NCBI GenBank assembly: GCA_937876245.1
Contig: CALEGP010000038.1
Coordinates: 149,933 to 213,932 of the forward strand
Reading direction: 5' to 3'
Length of the DNA stretch: 64,000 nt
From: an uncultured Actinomycetes bacterium
GTDB lineage: Bacteria > Actinomycetota > Actinomycetes > Nanopelagicales > Nanopelagicaceae
Below the pieces are notes generated by a model. The model was not told the origin of the DNA and did not search any database. It worked only from the letters and a program-made list of their open reading frames with translations. Shown in pieces: positions 31,162 through 42,098 of the stretch. Every line of letters starts with the position of its first letter. Within the stretch, counting starts at the first letter, position 1. The translations under genes were made by a program, and so were the position numbers.

Positions 31162-32765
31162 TGACCGCCTTCTTCTAAGGCTTTTACGTCTGCTTCGCTA
31201 GGTGCAGGCACTTGCTCAACATGAGCCTGACTAAAGCGGGCCCGCAACTTCTGCTTCAAGTGATTGGGGTTGGTAACTCCGTTGCTGTCACTCTGTTCGA
31301 CTTCCAGAGCCCTTGGCTGTTCGTGTTGGGTAAGAGTGAACTTTTCTTCAGCCGTTAATTCTTCATGTACTTCGACGAACTCACCGTGAGGAAGCATGAC
31401 CAGGCGTCCGGTTTCTCGGCCGTGTAGCACCTTCTCGCGATCTGCGCGCTGAAGGGATAAGCAGATTCTTTTAGTTAGAACGAAAACCAACGGGGGCACA
31501 AGAATTACAGCGATACGCGTGAACCACATGATTTGATTGATCGTCAGATGGAAATTTGTTGCAATGATGTCATTTCCGCCATTTAATGTAACAACAATGA
31601 TAAACGATAACGACATTGCCCCGATCGCAGTGCGGTTGGGATTATTTCTTGGCCGATCTAACAAGTGATGCTCTTTCTTATCCCCAGTCATCCAAGACTC
31701 AATGAAAGGATAGAGCGCCATTAGCGTGAAGAGGATTCCCGGAATGATTAATCCTGGTATCAAAATATTCCACGAGACGGTATGGCCGAAGGCATGAGTT
31801 TCAATTGGGGGAGCCATCCGGACTAAGCCATCTAGCCAACCCATATAAAAGTCGGGTTGTGACCCAGCGGAAATTTGCCCAGGGTTATATGGCCCATATA
31901 GCCAGATCGGGTTAATCGAAGCAAGAGCCCCAAGAAGTGCGGTAATTCCGAAAACAATGAAGAAGAAGCCGCCTGCTTTTGCCATATATATTGGCATTAG
32001 AGGATAGCCGACTACGTTTTTCTCACTACGTCCTGGCCCTGGATATTGAGTATGTTTTTGGTACCAAACTAACATCAAGTGGATTGTGATCAGCGCTAGG
32101 AAAATTCCTGGCAAGAGAAGTACATGGACAGTAAATATTCTTGGAATGAACACATGGCCAGGGAATGCGCCACCGAATGCGAAGAAGGCGAGATATGAGC
32201 CAATCACGGGCATGGCCTGAATTATTGCTTCAGCAATACGAATTCCTGTTCCGGAAAGCAAATCATCGGGAAGGGAATAACCAAGGAATCCCTCAACAAT
32301 TCCAAGCGTTACAAGCCCAACGCCGATTAACCAGTTTGCTTCTCTTGGTTTACGAAATGCCCCGGTAAAGAAAACACGCATCAAGTGGGCGATCATTCCA
32401 GCCATAAATATAAGTGCTGCCCAGTGATGTATTTGGCGCATTAATAGGCCACCGCGAACATCAAAAGAGATGTGAAGAGTTGAGGCGTAGGAGGCGGACA
32501 TTTCAATATTCTGTAGCGGCTCATAACTGCCCTGATAAATAACATCGCGCTGTGATGGATCGAACCAGAAAGTCAGAAAAGTTCCAGACAATAACAGGAT
32601 AATAAAGGAATAAAGAACTATTTCACCTAGCATGAAGGACCAATGATCAGGAAATACTTTCGTCAAATTTTTCCGTAACCACTTGGCCGCACCCGTACGG
32701 TCATCTATATATCCAGCTACGCTTCCACCAATTTTTTCTGCCTTTTTCATGACGAGCGCTCCCAA
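31158..32765 (-). CDS. qcrB: Cytochrome bc1 complex cytochrome b subunit
   Basis: HHWAALIFMAGMIAHLMRVFFTGAFRKPRE, GYSLPDDLLSGTG. Confidence 0.96.
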   Translation of the reverse strand: MGALVMKKAEKIGGSVAGYIDDRTGAAKWLRKNLTKVFPDHWSFMLGEIVLYSFIILLLSGTFLTFWFDPSQRDVIYQGSYEPLQNIEMSASYASTLHISFDVRGGLLMRQIHHWAALIFMAGMIAHLMRVFFTGAFRKPREANWLIGVGLVTLGIVEGFLGYSLPDDLLSGTGIRIAEAIIQAMPVIGSYLAFFAFGGAFPGHVFIPRIFTVHVLLLPGIFLALITIHLMLVWYQKHTQYPGPGRSEKNVVGYPLMPIYMAKAGGFFFIVFGITALLGALASINPIWLYGPYNPGQISAGSQPDFYMGWLDGLVRMAPPIETHAFGHTVSWNILIPGLIIPGILFTLMALYPFIESWMTGDKKEHHLLDRPRNNPNRTAIGAMSLSFIIVVTLNGGNDIIATNFHLTINQIMWFTRIAVILVPPLVFVLTKRICLSLQRADREKVLHGRETGRLVMLPHGEFVEVHEELTAEEKFTLTQHEQPRALEVEQSDSNGVTNPNHLKQKLRARFSQAHVEQVPAPSEADVKALEEGGH

Positions 32766-33739
32766 TAGCTAGGTCCAACCGATTCAGTAAATGGTTGCTG
32801 TGCAACTAGATATCCCTGTGCATCAACAGTGATCGCAAGTTGAGGAAGTGGTCGGGCAGATGGCCCGAAAATAACTTTAGCAGCGCGAGTTACATCGAAG
32901 GTGGATTGGTGACATGGACAAAGCAGATGCTTAGTCTGTTGTTCATAGAGTGCAACAGCGCAACCCATGTGAGAACATATCTTGGAAAATGCAATTATCC
33001 CATCGTGCGTCCAGGAAAGTCGTTCAGCATCTAGTTGAAACTCAGATGGGCGCAATCGAATTAGGAGAACTGCATCCTTTCCAATGTCCGAGAGTGTCCG
33101 GTCTTGCCCGACGGCTAACTCAGGGAGTACTTGGGCGACGGCACCAACCTCTAAATCCTCAGGGCGAATTGGTCGGTCTCCTGGATCAGTAACTAAGCGA
33201 GTTCCCTTTTTCCAGGAAGTGGTTTCTAAATCTTTTTTTGGCAGAGGCCCTAGATCGCGCAGCAGTACCAATGGCGTAAGAGCCGATATTCCGAGCGCCA
33301 GGCCAAGAGTCCGCTTAATTAATGAACGACGCCCAAGTCCAGCATCGGCAGCCTGTTCTTTAACTGTTGCGACGAAATCATTTCGATCTTCTTCAGGTGA
33401 TCTAAATTCATGACGCTCTTGAATAATTTCAGTATCTGGCATAAGAGTTTTTGCCCAATGAACTAAGCCAAGTCCGATAAATAGAAGGGCAAAAGCCATT
33501 CCAAGCCCCAGGCCAAGTTGGTGGGCATTGGTGTCACCCATAATTGGGATAAAGAAGAAAAGATCATCTTTAACGAAGATGTAAGAATAAATTGCCAATA
33601 CGGTTGAAAGCGCCGATAGGACGAAAAGTATCGCTACTTGCCGCTCGGCACGGTCAGCTGCTTTGGGATCTGTGTCAGTTTTGCGGTGCACATGTGCGGG
33701 CAATCCTGGATCTTCAAATTTTCGAATTTCGTTAGACAT
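32747..33739 (-). CDS. qcrA: Rieske iron-sulfur subunit of cytochrome bc1
   Basis: CSHMGCAV...CPCHQSTFD Rieske motifs; start at MSNEIRKF (33739) preferred over the longer ORF. Confidence 0.95.
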   Translation of the reverse strand: MSNEIRKFEDPGLPAHVHRKTDTDPKAADRAERQVAILFVLSALSTVLAIYSYIFVKDDLFFFIPIMGDTNAHQLGLGLGMAFALLFIGLGLVHWAKTLMPDTEIIQERHEFRSPEEDRNDFVATVKEQAADAGLGRRSLIKRTLGLALGISALTPLVLLRDLGPLPKKDLETTSWKKGTRLVTDPGDRPIRPEDLEVGAVAQVLPELAVGQDRTLSDIGKDAVLLIRLRPSEFQLDAERLSWTHDGIIAFSKICSHMGCAVALYEQQTKHLLCPCHQSTFDVTRAAKVIFGPSARPLPQLAITVDAQGYLVAQQPFTESVGPSYWERSS

Positions 33740-33741
33740 AT

Positions 33742-34563
33742 CTATCTCGCCTTCGCAGTTAGCCATACAGAGATACCAATCAATAGGCCCAAGCCAAGTG
33801 TCCAAACTAAGAGCCCCTCAGTTACCGGGCCAACCCGACCAAGTGAAGCGCCTCCCAAGTTTGGTTCATTCTCGGCTGCCTTAATCCACTTAATGATTGA
33901 AAGTTTTTCCTCCGGCGTAATAGTTTTATCGCTAAACACCGGCATCGATTGTGGCCCGGTAATCATGGCTTCGTAAATATATTTCGCATCGACTCCCATA
34001 AGTGTTGGAGCATATTTACCTCGAGTAAGAGCGCCCCCTTGGCCAGCGAAGTTATGACACATTGCGCAATTGGTGCGGAAGAGTTGGCCGCCCTCTGCAG
34101 TATTGCCATCACGTTCAAATGCTATTTGTGCTTCGTTGATCGAATCTGGCCCCGGCGCAAGAGAAGCAACGTATGCAGCGAGAGCAGCGGTTTGCTCAGC
34201 GTTATAAATAGGCGTTTTGCGCATTGCCTGCTGACTCATATCAGCCATGGGCATCCGCCCAGTTCCTACTTGGAAATCAACTGAAGCTGCGCCAACACCG
34301 ATAAGCGCAGGGGCGATTGATGATCCTTCAGCGTTCAAACCATGGCAAGAAGAGCAACCTTGGTTAAAAATTCTCTTTCCTTCTTTTATTAAAGTTGATT
34401 GGACAGTTGTCTCCATCCGAGAAGGACCAGGTAGGGCGCTTGCCACTTGAAAGGTAGTCCCAAGAGTGATCAGCGCAACAATCAAGAGCGCAGGTCCTGC
34501 AAAGCGATGCCTGCGGTATTTGGAAAGTTTTCTAAGGGCCTGGTTCATTTTGGATTGATTCAC
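33742..34563 (-). CDS. qcrC: Diheme cytochrome c subunit of cytochrome bc1
   Basis: Two CxxCH motifs (CSSCHG, CAMCHN), C-terminal TM. Confidence 0.95.
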   Translation of the reverse strand: MNQSKMNQALRKLSKYRRHRFAGPALLIVALITLGTTFQVASALPGPSRMETTVQSTLIKEGKRIFNQGCSSCHGLNAEGSSIAPALIGVGAASVDFQVGTGRMPMADMSQQAMRKTPIYNAEQTAALAAYVASLAPGPDSINEAQIAFERDGNTAEGGQLFRTNCAMCHNFAGQGGALTRGKYAPTLMGVDAKYIYEAMITGPQSMPVFSDKTITPEEKLSIIKWIKAAENEPNLGGASLGRVGPVTEGLLVWTLGLGLLIGISVWLTAKAR

Positions 34564-34570
34564 CTAACTA

Positions 34571-35230
34571 TTATTTAATTAAGTAGATCGCAGAGAAGAG
34601 CGCGATCCAAACGATGTCGACGAAGTGCCAATAATAAGAGACAACAATTGCAGTAGTTGCCTGAGAATGCCCAAACTTCTTTGCGCGAAATACTCGCAAC
34701 ATCACAATTAAGAAGGCAATTAGTCCGCCAGTAACGTGCATTCCATGGAAGCCAGTTGTGATGTAAAAGACTGAGCCATATGCATTCGAGGAGAGAGTCA
34801 GGCTTTCGCTAACTAAAGTTGCATATTCATAAATTTGGCCACCAACAAAGAAGGCTCCCATCAAAAAAGTTAGCGCAAACCACTCCCGCATTCCCCATTT
34901 TTGTATCTGAAAGAGGGTGCCAGAGCGTTTTGCTTGGAAGCGTTCAGCAGCAAATACTCCGAACTGACAGGTAACCGATGAGAGAACTAAGACAGTGGTA
35001 TTGGCGGCGGCAAATGGAATATTTAGTAGGCCGGTAGATTCAAGCCAAATTTCTGGACCCTGCACGGCGCGGGTTGTGAAATACATTGCGAAGAGCGCGG
35101 CAAAGAACATGAGCTCACTGGACAGCCAGACGATCGTTCCAACGGCAACAATGTTAGGGCGATTTACCTTTGCTGGGTTGGATTGCTCGGTTTGGCGAGA
35201 AGCTGATGGATTCGAGACGTGAGATGTCAT
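34571..35230 (-). CDS. ctaE: Cytochrome c oxidase subunit III
   Basis: [46 protein letters not shown]; start at MTSHVSN (35230). Confidence 0.95.
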   Translation of the reverse strand: MTSHVSNPSASRQTEQSNPAKVNRPNIVAVGTIVWLSSELMFFAALFAMYFTTRAVQGPEIWLESTGLLNIPFAAANTTVLVLSSVTCQFGVFAAERFQAKRSGTLFQIQKWGMREWFALTFLMGAFFVGGQIYEYATLVSESLTLSSNAYGSVFYITTGFHGMHVTGGLIAFLIVMLRVFRAKKFGHSQATTAIVVSYYWHFVDIVWIALFSAIYLIK

Positions 35231-35348
35231 TTCCCTATTATTCCTGATTTTCGGGAGAATGTTGGCATCCGGACCTGCCATATTCACGGCTCTTGGGGTG
35301 AAACTCATCACGCAGAAAAAGATGGCTTTGGGCGTTAGACTCACTGGT

Positions 35349-35759
35349 ATGGCGCCGAAAGAGAAGCTAATAATTGCCCTGTATTCAGATGATTCCTCGG
35401 TTCGCTCTTCAGTGATCACAGCATTGGGTAGCAGGGTGTCAAAAGATTTACCAGAGCATAAAATAGCCGAATTCGCGACTGGACCAGCTCTTCGCCTCTA
35501 TCTGGATTCAAAGGGAGCGATTGATCTTTTCATCCTAGATGGCGAAGCAACTCCTGAAGGCGGTCTTGGCTTAGCTCGGCAACTTAAAGATGAAGTATTT
35601 AATTGCCCACCAATTTTGGTTATAACTGGCCGGGTTCAAGACAATTGGTTGGCTTCATGGTCAAAAGCCGATGGCGTGGTACTTCACCCGATCGATCCAT
35701 TTACTTTAGCCTCGCAAGTCGCTGCTCTTTTACAAGATAAAACTGTAGTTACGGCCTAA
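35349..35759 (+). CDS. Response-regulator receiver-like protein
   Basis: [24 protein letters not shown]...[20 protein letters not shown]; divergent from ctaE; ATG at 35349 likely start. Confidence 0.6.
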   Translation: MAPKEKLIIALYSDDSSVRSSVITALGSRVSKDLPEHKIAEFATGPALRLYLDSKGAIDLFILDGEATPEGGLGLARQLKDEVFNCPPILVITGRVQDNWLASWSKADGVVLHPIDPFTLASQVAALLQDKTVVTA

Positions 35760-36408
35760 TTCGATTTCCTGGTCGGGACTTCATAAATTCTTTTAGTTCG
35801 CCACTAGTAAATACGCCAAATCCCGATAATCTCTCAAATAGATGGTGCATTACTTCGACCGTTGTCTTTACATCGTCAAGCGCGCGATGTGTTGGTGGCG
35901 TTGTAGTCTGGAAAAACTGCGAAAGTGTGGAAAGTTTATAATTAAACACTTCTGAGCTATCGATAACTAGTCGAGCCAAACGAACTGTATCTATCACTTC
36001 GAAATTTGGCCAAGGTAAAGTCAGTTGGCCTGCGGCAGCCTTGAGAAAACCGATATCAAAGGGTGCGTTGTGAGCCACGATCTGAACCTGGTCATGAGGA
36101 GCAAGAAATTCCATCAACTGAGGAAAAATTTCTGCGATTTCTGGCGCGTTCGCAAGCATTTGATCGGTAATGCCAGTCAAATTTGTAATGTATTGCGGAA
36201 TCGGAACCATCGGGTTTACAAAACTTGAAAATTCGCCAAGTACCTTTCCGCCACATACTTTTATTGCACCAATCTCAGTAATCCCAGATCCATCTTTGGG
36301 TGAAGCGCCAGTTGTTTCTAAGTCTAAAACGACAAAAATCGTCTCATGAAGAGCGCTGGGATCCAGGCTCGAATTTTTCGATTGGTTTCCAGATTTCGGA
36401 GTGAGCAT
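35749..36408 (-). CDS. DnaQ-like 3'-5' exonuclease (DNA polymerase III epsilon-type)
   Basis: FVVLDLETTGASPKDGSGITEIGAIKV, HNAPFDIGFL, HRALDDVKTT. Confidence 0.92.
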   Translation of the reverse strand: MLTPKSGNQSKNSSLDPSALHETIFVVLDLETTGASPKDGSGITEIGAIKVCGGKVLGEFSSFVNPMVPIPQYITNLTGITDQMLANAPEIAEIFPQLMEFLAPHDQVQIVAHNAPFDIGFLKAAAGQLTLPWPNFEVIDTVRLARLVIDSSEVFNYKLSTLSQFFQTTTPPTHRALDDVKTTVEVMHHLFERLSGFGVFTSGELKEFMKSRPGNRIRP

Positions 36409-36630
36409 CGCTCAAGGTTAAGGTAAATGACTGACATTTTTTTCGTTCGTGAATCACGCTTGAATTTTTGCAATCTCGGGAAAATGATGGGCGCTAAATT
36501 GCGCTAAAGACTGAAGTTCAAGTTGAGAGTTCTGTGATGTCTAAATCCAGAAGGGAACTTGATTAATGCGCCCTCATCTATAGGCTAATCCCACATCAAT
36601 CCCTTTTAAAGGGTTAAACCAGGAGGCACT

Positions 36631-37686
36631 TTGAAAAAGTCATTAAAGCTTATTGCGGCAGCCGCATCTCTAACACTTATTACAGGTGTTGCAGTTGCTC
36701 CTTCAGCACAAGCAGCAAAAATTAAGCTTTGTCTCGCCCTAGATACAGGTGGCGTAGATGATCACTCATTCAATCAAGGAGCCTGGACTGGCGCTCAAGA
36801 ATCCCGAGTTTCAAATGCGGAATATCTACCAGCCTCGTCATCAGCAGATTTTGCACCTAACATCAAAACATTCGTGGACAAAGGTTGCCAATTAATCGTC
36901 GGCGTAGGCTTTGCAATTTCAGCTGAAATTGTTAAATCTGCGAAGGCTAACCCTAAGATTTCTTATGCAGTCGTTGATGATGCTGGACTAGATTGCGACG
37001 CGAACTGGAATTGCAGCCCTGTGTCAAACGTTAAAGGCTTAACTTTCAAGACAGATGATGCAGCTTTCCAAGCTGGTTACCTTGCAGCAGGAATGTCAAA
37101 AACTAAAAAAGTTGCTACTTACGGAGGAATGGCTTTCCCTACGGTAACAATCTTTATGGATGGCTTCGCGCGTGGCGTTGCTTATTGGAATCAGAACAAG
37201 AAAAAGCAAGTAGAAGTTCTAGGCTGGGATATTTCTAATCCTGATGCTGGAACTTTCGTTGGAAATTTCTCTGACCAGAATAAAGCCCTCACAATTTCAA
37301 AGGGTTTTGAGCAGCAGGGCGCAGATATAATCATGCCTGTTGCTGGAAACCTTGGAAGTGCTTATGCAGCCGCCTCTGAGAAGAGCAAGAAATCGCTTAC
37401 AATCTGGGTTGACTCAGATGGATTTTACAATTTGACTGCGGGTAAAGATATTGTTCTTACCACCGTTGTTAAGGAGATCGGAGCTTCGATTAAGTCTGTT
37501 GCAGCTGATGTTGCAGCTAAGAAGTTTACAAACGATTCCTACGTAGGAACGCTCAAGAACAAAGGCGTTTCTATTGCTCCGTACCACAAGTTAGCTTCAA
37601 AAGTCCGAGGAAAATTGAAGAGTGAAGTTCTTAGAATTAAGAATGACATCATCAAGGGCAATTTGGACATCAGCACTATCAAGTAG
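36631..37686 (+). CDS. BMP-family nucleoside ABC transporter substrate-binding protein
   Basis: TTG start after AGGAGG; signal peptide; DDHSFNQGAWTGAQ, VGGMAFP-like segments of BmpA/Med family. Confidence 0.92.
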   Translation: MKKSLKLIAAAASLTLITGVAVAPSAQAAKIKLCLALDTGGVDDHSFNQGAWTGAQESRVSNAEYLPASSSADFAPNIKTFVDKGCQLIVGVGFAISAEIVKSAKANPKISYAVVDDAGLDCDANWNCSPVSNVKGLTFKTDDAAFQAGYLAAGMSKTKKVATYGGMAFPTVTIFMDGFARGVAYWNQNKKKQVEVLGWDISNPDAGTFVGNFSDQNKALTISKGFEQQGADIIMPVAGNLGSAYAAASEKSKKSLTIWVDSDGFYNLTAGKDIVLTTVVKEIGASIKSVAADVAAKKFTNDSYVGTLKNKGVSIAPYHKLASKVRGKLKSEVLRIKNDIIKGNLDISTIK

Positions 37687-37698
37687 ATATCTCGGCAT

Positions 37699-37734
37699 AA
37701 CAGGAGGTCTGAGTAATCAGGCCTCCTGTTTTTT
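37699..37734 (+). terminator. Intrinsic terminator/attenuator after the substrate-binding protein gene
   Basis: AACAGGAGG ... CCTCCTGTT stem followed by T-run; lies between binding-protein and ATPase genes. Confidence 0.85.
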
Positions 37735-37760
37735 GTAAATCTTTGGAATAGGATAGGGAT

Positions 37761-39275
37761 ATGTCATTAGAACTTCGCGGAATAACGAAAGCTTTTGGCT
37801 CATTGACTGTGAATGATTCAATCGACTTGAAGGTTGAAGCTGGTCAGATCCATGCAATTCTTGGCGAAAATGGTGCTGGCAAATCAACTCTCATGAATAT
37901 CGTCTATGGATTGCTGAAAGCTGATTCTGGCGAAATTTTCGTGGATGGGAAAATTCAGAATATTTCCGAACCAAGCGATGCCTTGAGCGCAGGAATCGGT
38001 ATGGTTCATCAACATTTTATGTTGATTCCAGTTTTCACGGTTGCAGAAAATATCGTTCTTGGCCATGAGAAAATTGGAAAATTTGGAGTTCTGGATATTG
38101 AAAGTGCTCGAGAGGCAATTATTAGAGTGTCAAAAGACTTTGGCTTCTCGGTTGATCCTGACGCGATAGTCGAAACTCTGCCCGTTGGTATTCAACAAAA
38201 AGTTGAAATTATTAGGGCTTTGATTTACGAGGCAAAGGTACTGATTCTTGATGAACCAACCGCGGTGTTGACGCCGCAAGAGACAGACGAATTATTGAAG
38301 ACGATGCAAGAGTTGAAAAGTAAAGGAACAGCGATAATTTTCATAACTCACAAGTTGCGTGAGGTGCGTGAAGTTGCCGATCAGATTACGATAATTCGCA
38401 GGGGCAAGGTTGTGGGTTTGGTGTCTCCAGATACATCCGAAGGCGAACTGGCATCCTTGATGGTTGGCCGCGAAGTAGATTTAGCGCCAGAAAAACATAA
38501 ACATGAAATTGGCAATCCGATACTCATTGCTAAGAATCTCTCTGTACGAGATGCAATGGGCACAGAGGTTGTTAAGAGGATTAATTTTGAACTTAGAGCC
38601 GGTGAAGTATTGGCAGTCGCTGGTGTGCAGGGAAATGGACAATCTGAATTGGCGCGTGCGATTGTTAATCTCGAGGACCATATTGAAGGCTCATTATTAT
38701 TGGATGGTAAGGAAATTCGTGGTCTGAGTATTTATGACTCTCTACATGCTGGAATAGCCTTCATCCCGGAATCACGAGAGTTAGATGGACTTGTTGGCAG
38801 TTTCTCAATTGCCGAGAACTTGATTTTGGATTTACACGACCAAGCACCGTACGCCAAGGGAATAAACCTTTCAGTCCAGGTTGTTTCTGAGCAAGCAGAG
38901 AAACGTGTTAAAGAGTTTGATATCAGATTGCAATCAGTATCTGATGCCGTGTCCACGCTCTCAGGTGGAAATAAGCAAAAAGTGGTGATCGCTAGAGAAC
39001 TATCGAGGCCGATAAAAGTTTTGGTGGCATCCCAACCGACTCGCGGACTTGATGTTGGTTCAATTGAATTCGTTCACGAAAGAATTCTTAGTGAACGAGA
39101 TGCTGGGCGCGGGGTAATTTTATTCAGTACCGAGTTAGAAGAAGTTCTAGCGCTTGCCGATCGAATCGCAGTTATGTATCGAGGAGAAATTATTGAAATC
39201 GTTGACTCCAAGGTTTCGAAGGAAGAGCTTGGTCTTTTGATGGCCGGCGTAGTAAAGAGTAAGGCAGGTTCATAA
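37761..39275 (+). CDS. Nucleoside ABC transporter ATPase (duplicated ATPase)
   Basis: GENGAGKSTLMNIVYG, second half LSGGNKQKVVIARELSRP, typical of BMP-type nucleoside importers. Confidence 0.92.
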   Translation: MSLELRGITKAFGSLTVNDSIDLKVEAGQIHAILGENGAGKSTLMNIVYGLLKADSGEIFVDGKIQNISEPSDALSAGIGMVHQHFMLIPVFTVAENIVLGHEKIGKFGVLDIESAREAIIRVSKDFGFSVDPDAIVETLPVGIQQKVEIIRALIYEAKVLILDEPTAVLTPQETDELLKTMQELKSKGTAIIFITHKLREVREVADQITIIRRGKVVGLVSPDTSEGELASLMVGREVDLAPEKHKHEIGNPILIAKNLSVRDAMGTEVVKRINFELRAGEVLAVAGVQGNGQSELARAIVNLEDHIEGSLLLDGKEIRGLSIYDSLHAGIAFIPESRELDGLVGSFSIAENLILDLHDQAPYAKGINLSVQVVSEQAEKRVKEFDIRLQSVSDAVSTLSGGNKQKVVIARELSRPIKVLVASQPTRGLDVGSIEFVHERILSERDAGRGVILFSTELEEVLALADRIAVMYRGEIIEIVDSKVSKEELGLLMAGVVKSKAGS

Positions 39276-40447
39276 TGAAAAATTTGGTCAGTAAATTTGG
39301 TCAGACAGCTAAGTTGCCAGCGCTCTCTTTCGCCCTGGCCTTCTCCATAACAGGACTCCTAATTGCTTTTTCTGACTCAAAAGTTCTGGCGAAAATTGGG
39401 TCACCGATTGAATTCATAAAGAGCGGACTGGCAACGATTGGAAATGCATACCTTGCTCTATTCCAAGGTTCTATTTTCGATATCAATTTGGCAAGGGGGA
39501 ATAGTTTTTTTCAGGGGTTTTATCCGTTGTCTGAGACGATAGTGACGGCTACACCATTGATTTTGACTGGGTTATCAGTTGCCCTGGCCTTTAGATCTGG
39601 GCTTTTTAATATTGGCGCTCAAGGTCAATTTATTTTTGGAGCAATCGGAGCATCATATGTCGGATTTCATTTTAATCTTCCAACGGTGATACATATTCTT
39701 TTCGCTGCACTTGCAGGAATTGTGCTCGCGGCCATTTGGGGTGGAATCGTCGGAATCCTAAAGGCGAAAACAGGGGCACATGAAGTAATTTTGACGATTA
39801 TGATGAATTACATCGCCGGCTATTTCATTTTGTGGATTCTTAAAACAAAACCATTTCTCAGGCCTGGGCGAATTGATCCAATTGCCCCGGAAGTAGGACT
39901 CAGTGCTCGCTTGCCTCTTTTGGCGGGCGAAAATTTACGAATTCACGCGGGAATTTTTATTGCCCTTGCGTCCGCTCTCTTCGTATGGTGGTTACTTGCA
40001 AAAACTACTATTGGCTTTAAGTTTAGAGCAGTAGGTGCAAACAGTCAGGCAGCTAGAACTGCTGGGATATCTGTCCCTTTCGTTGTTACCTCTACGATGG
40101 CAATTTGTGGTGGACTCGCTGGTTTGGGAGGTGCGGTCCATGTTATGGGAAGTGCTCACGCTCTAAATACAGATGTTGCAGGATCTTTCGGTTTCGATGC
40201 CATAACCGTTGCGCTCCTCGGCCGTGCGCAACCGCTTGGTACGGTTTTCGCAGCTCTATTGTTTGGGGCTTTGCGCGCCGGCGGACGCACTATGCAATCG
40301 AATACTGGGACGCCGCTGGATATTGTTTTGGTGACACAAGCCCTTATCGTTCTCTTCATTGCAGCACCAACTTTTGTGCGATTCATATTTAGATTGAAGA
40401 AACTCAGTTCATCAGCATCTTTAACTTCGAAAGGTTGGAATGGATGA
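39275..40447 (+). CDS. Nucleoside ABC transporter permease 1
   Basis: FRSGLFNIGAQGQFIFGAIGA, NYIAGYFILWILKT; branched-chain/nucleoside permease family. Confidence 0.9.
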   Translation: MKNLVSKFGQTAKLPALSFALAFSITGLLIAFSDSKVLAKIGSPIEFIKSGLATIGNAYLALFQGSIFDINLARGNSFFQGFYPLSETIVTATPLILTGLSVALAFRSGLFNIGAQGQFIFGAIGASYVGFHFNLPTVIHILFAALAGIVLAAIWGGIVGILKAKTGAHEVILTIMMNYIAGYFILWILKTKPFLRPGRIDPIAPEVGLSARLPLLAGENLRIHAGIFIALASALFVWWLLAKTTIGFKFRAVGANSQAARTAGISVPFVVTSTMAICGGLAGLGGAVHVMGSAHALNTDVAGSFGFDAITVALLGRAQPLGTVFAALLFGALRAGGRTMQSNTGTPLDIVLVTQALIVLFIAAPTFVRFIFRLKKLSSSASLTSKGWNG

Positions 40448-41706
40448 GCGAGATTAGAACTAGTGTAGAAAAACGCCGAATCCGAGGCATTGGTGTCCTA
40501 TCTATATTTTCCGCGGCTTCATTTATTTATTTTGGATTACTCAATTCGGCGAGTGAGAAGACGACTTTTGGGTTTGTGTTAGATAACGAGTGGGTAATTA
40601 TGAAGGAGTGGGTTATTTCTTCAGCGAGTGGGTCAAGAATATTTTCCACTCTCGCGATTTTGGCGAGCATTTCCGCGATTTTGGCTTATCGCAAGAAAAT
40701 AGCGGTCACAATTCCTGCCTCTGTTGCGACTTTTGGGATATTCATGTCATTCTTAACATGGATCGCAGCAGGCAAATTTATTCCGCTGACTGGCTTACTT
40801 CAGGGAGCTCTATTGTTGGCCGTTCCCTTAGTTTTCGGTTCAATGTCAGGCTTAATTTGTGAACGATCCGGTGTTATTAATATTGCTATCGAGGGGCAAT
40901 TATTGGCTAGCGCCTTTGTATCTGGGGTTGTTGCTAGTTTGACGCATAAGTCAATTTGGGGGTTAATAGCCGCTCCAATTGCTGGGGCAGCGATTTCATT
41001 CTTGCTTGCCACATTTGCGATCAAGTTTTCAGTTGATCAAGTTATCCTAGGCTTTGTAATCAATGTACTTGTGATTGGTTTAACAAACTTTTTATATAAA
41101 AAATTGCTCATTCCCTATCAATCTACTTGGAATACAGCGCCTACATTTGAACATATCAAAATTCCAATTCTTTCCAAAATTCCAATAATTGGCCCGATTC
41201 TATTTAGCCAATCAATAGTGGTGTATTTGATGTATGTGATTGTTGCTGGAATAACTTTCGCTCTCTATAAGACTAAATGGGGGCTTCGTACCCGGGCAAT
41301 TGGCGAGCACCCAACGGCTGCAGACACAGTCGGTATTGATGTTAATAGGATGCGCTTCAAAAATGTACTGATTGCGGGGCTAGTTGCTGGAGTTGGTGGC
41401 GCTTATTTCACGGTTGGATCAGTTGGCTCTTTTGGCAAAGAGATGACCGCTGGAGCTGGCTTTATCGCTTTAGCTGCGCTCATCTTTGGAAAGTGGAGCC
41501 CAATTGGCGCACTTATGGCGGCACTACTCTTTGGATTTGCCGATAATTTACAGAGCACATTAACAATCATCGGAGTATCTATCCCTTCCGAATTTATGTT
41601 GATGGTTCCCTATATAGCAACAATCATCGCGGTGACTGGCTTGGTCGGAAGAGTTCGAGCGCCGGCAGCAGATGGAATTCCCTATTTGCGTGGCGGAGCA
41701 CACTAA
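40444..41706 (+). CDS. Nucleoside ABC transporter permease 2
   Basis: CERSGVINIAIEGQLLASAF, GENP-type EHPTAADTVGIDVNRMR. Confidence 0.9.
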   Translation: MSEIRTSVEKRRIRGIGVLSIFSAASFIYFGLLNSASEKTTFGFVLDNEWVIMKEWVISSASGSRIFSTLAILASISAILAYRKKIAVTIPASVATFGIFMSFLTWIAAGKFIPLTGLLQGALLLAVPLVFGSMSGLICERSGVINIAIEGQLLASAFVSGVVASLTHKSIWGLIAAPIAGAAISFLLATFAIKFSVDQVILGFVINVLVIGLTNFLYKKLLIPYQSTWNTAPTFEHIKIPILSKIPIIGPILFSQSIVVYLMYVIVAGITFALYKTKWGLRTRAIGEHPTAADTVGIDVNRMRFKNVLIAGLVAGVGGAYFTVGSVGSFGKEMTAGAGFIALAALIFGKWSPIGALMAALLFGFADNLQSTLTIIGVSIPSEFMLMVPYIATIIAVTGLVGRVRAPAADGIPYLRGGAH

Positions 41707-41708
41707 CC

Positions 41709-42098
41709 ATGCAGATTGAATGGGACTCACTGCACGAGCAAGCAAAGATCGCGATGGCAAAGGCGTATGCGCCTTATTCGAAATTTCCAGTGGGCGTTGC
41801 AGCATTGATAAGTGATGGTCGGATTATTTCAGGTTGCAATGTAGAAAATGCTAGCTACGGCCTTGGGTTATGCGCCGAATGCGGTTTAGTTTCAAATTTG
41901 ATTGCATCGGGTGGAGGGCGGTTAATCGCTGCAGTCTGCGTCGGGGCAGATGGAAATTTTTTATCACCGTGTGGTAGATGTCGCCAGTTACTCTTTGAAC
42001 ATGGCGGCAATGATTTACTCTTCATGACACCAGATGGGCCAGCGCCTATGTCAAAACTCTTGCCATGGGCTTTTGGGCCGGATGATTTAACTCAATGA
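41709..42098 (+). CDS. cdd: Cytidine deaminase
   Basis: AYAPYSKFPVGVAAL, NVENASYGLGLCAE, PCGRCRQ. Confidence 0.95.
   Translation: MQIEWDSLHEQAKIAMAKAYAPYSKFPVGVAALISDGRIISGCNVENASYGLGLCAECGLVSNLIASGGGRLIAAVCVGADGNFLSPCGRCRQLLFEHGGNDLLFMTPDGPAPMSKLLPWAFGPDDLTQ

Noticed and set aside
36601-36613. CCCTTTTAAAGGG palindrome before the TTG start of the BMP-family gene
   Set aside because: Short AT-centred palindrome just upstream of the Shine-Dalgarno; insufficient to call an operator or riboswitch.
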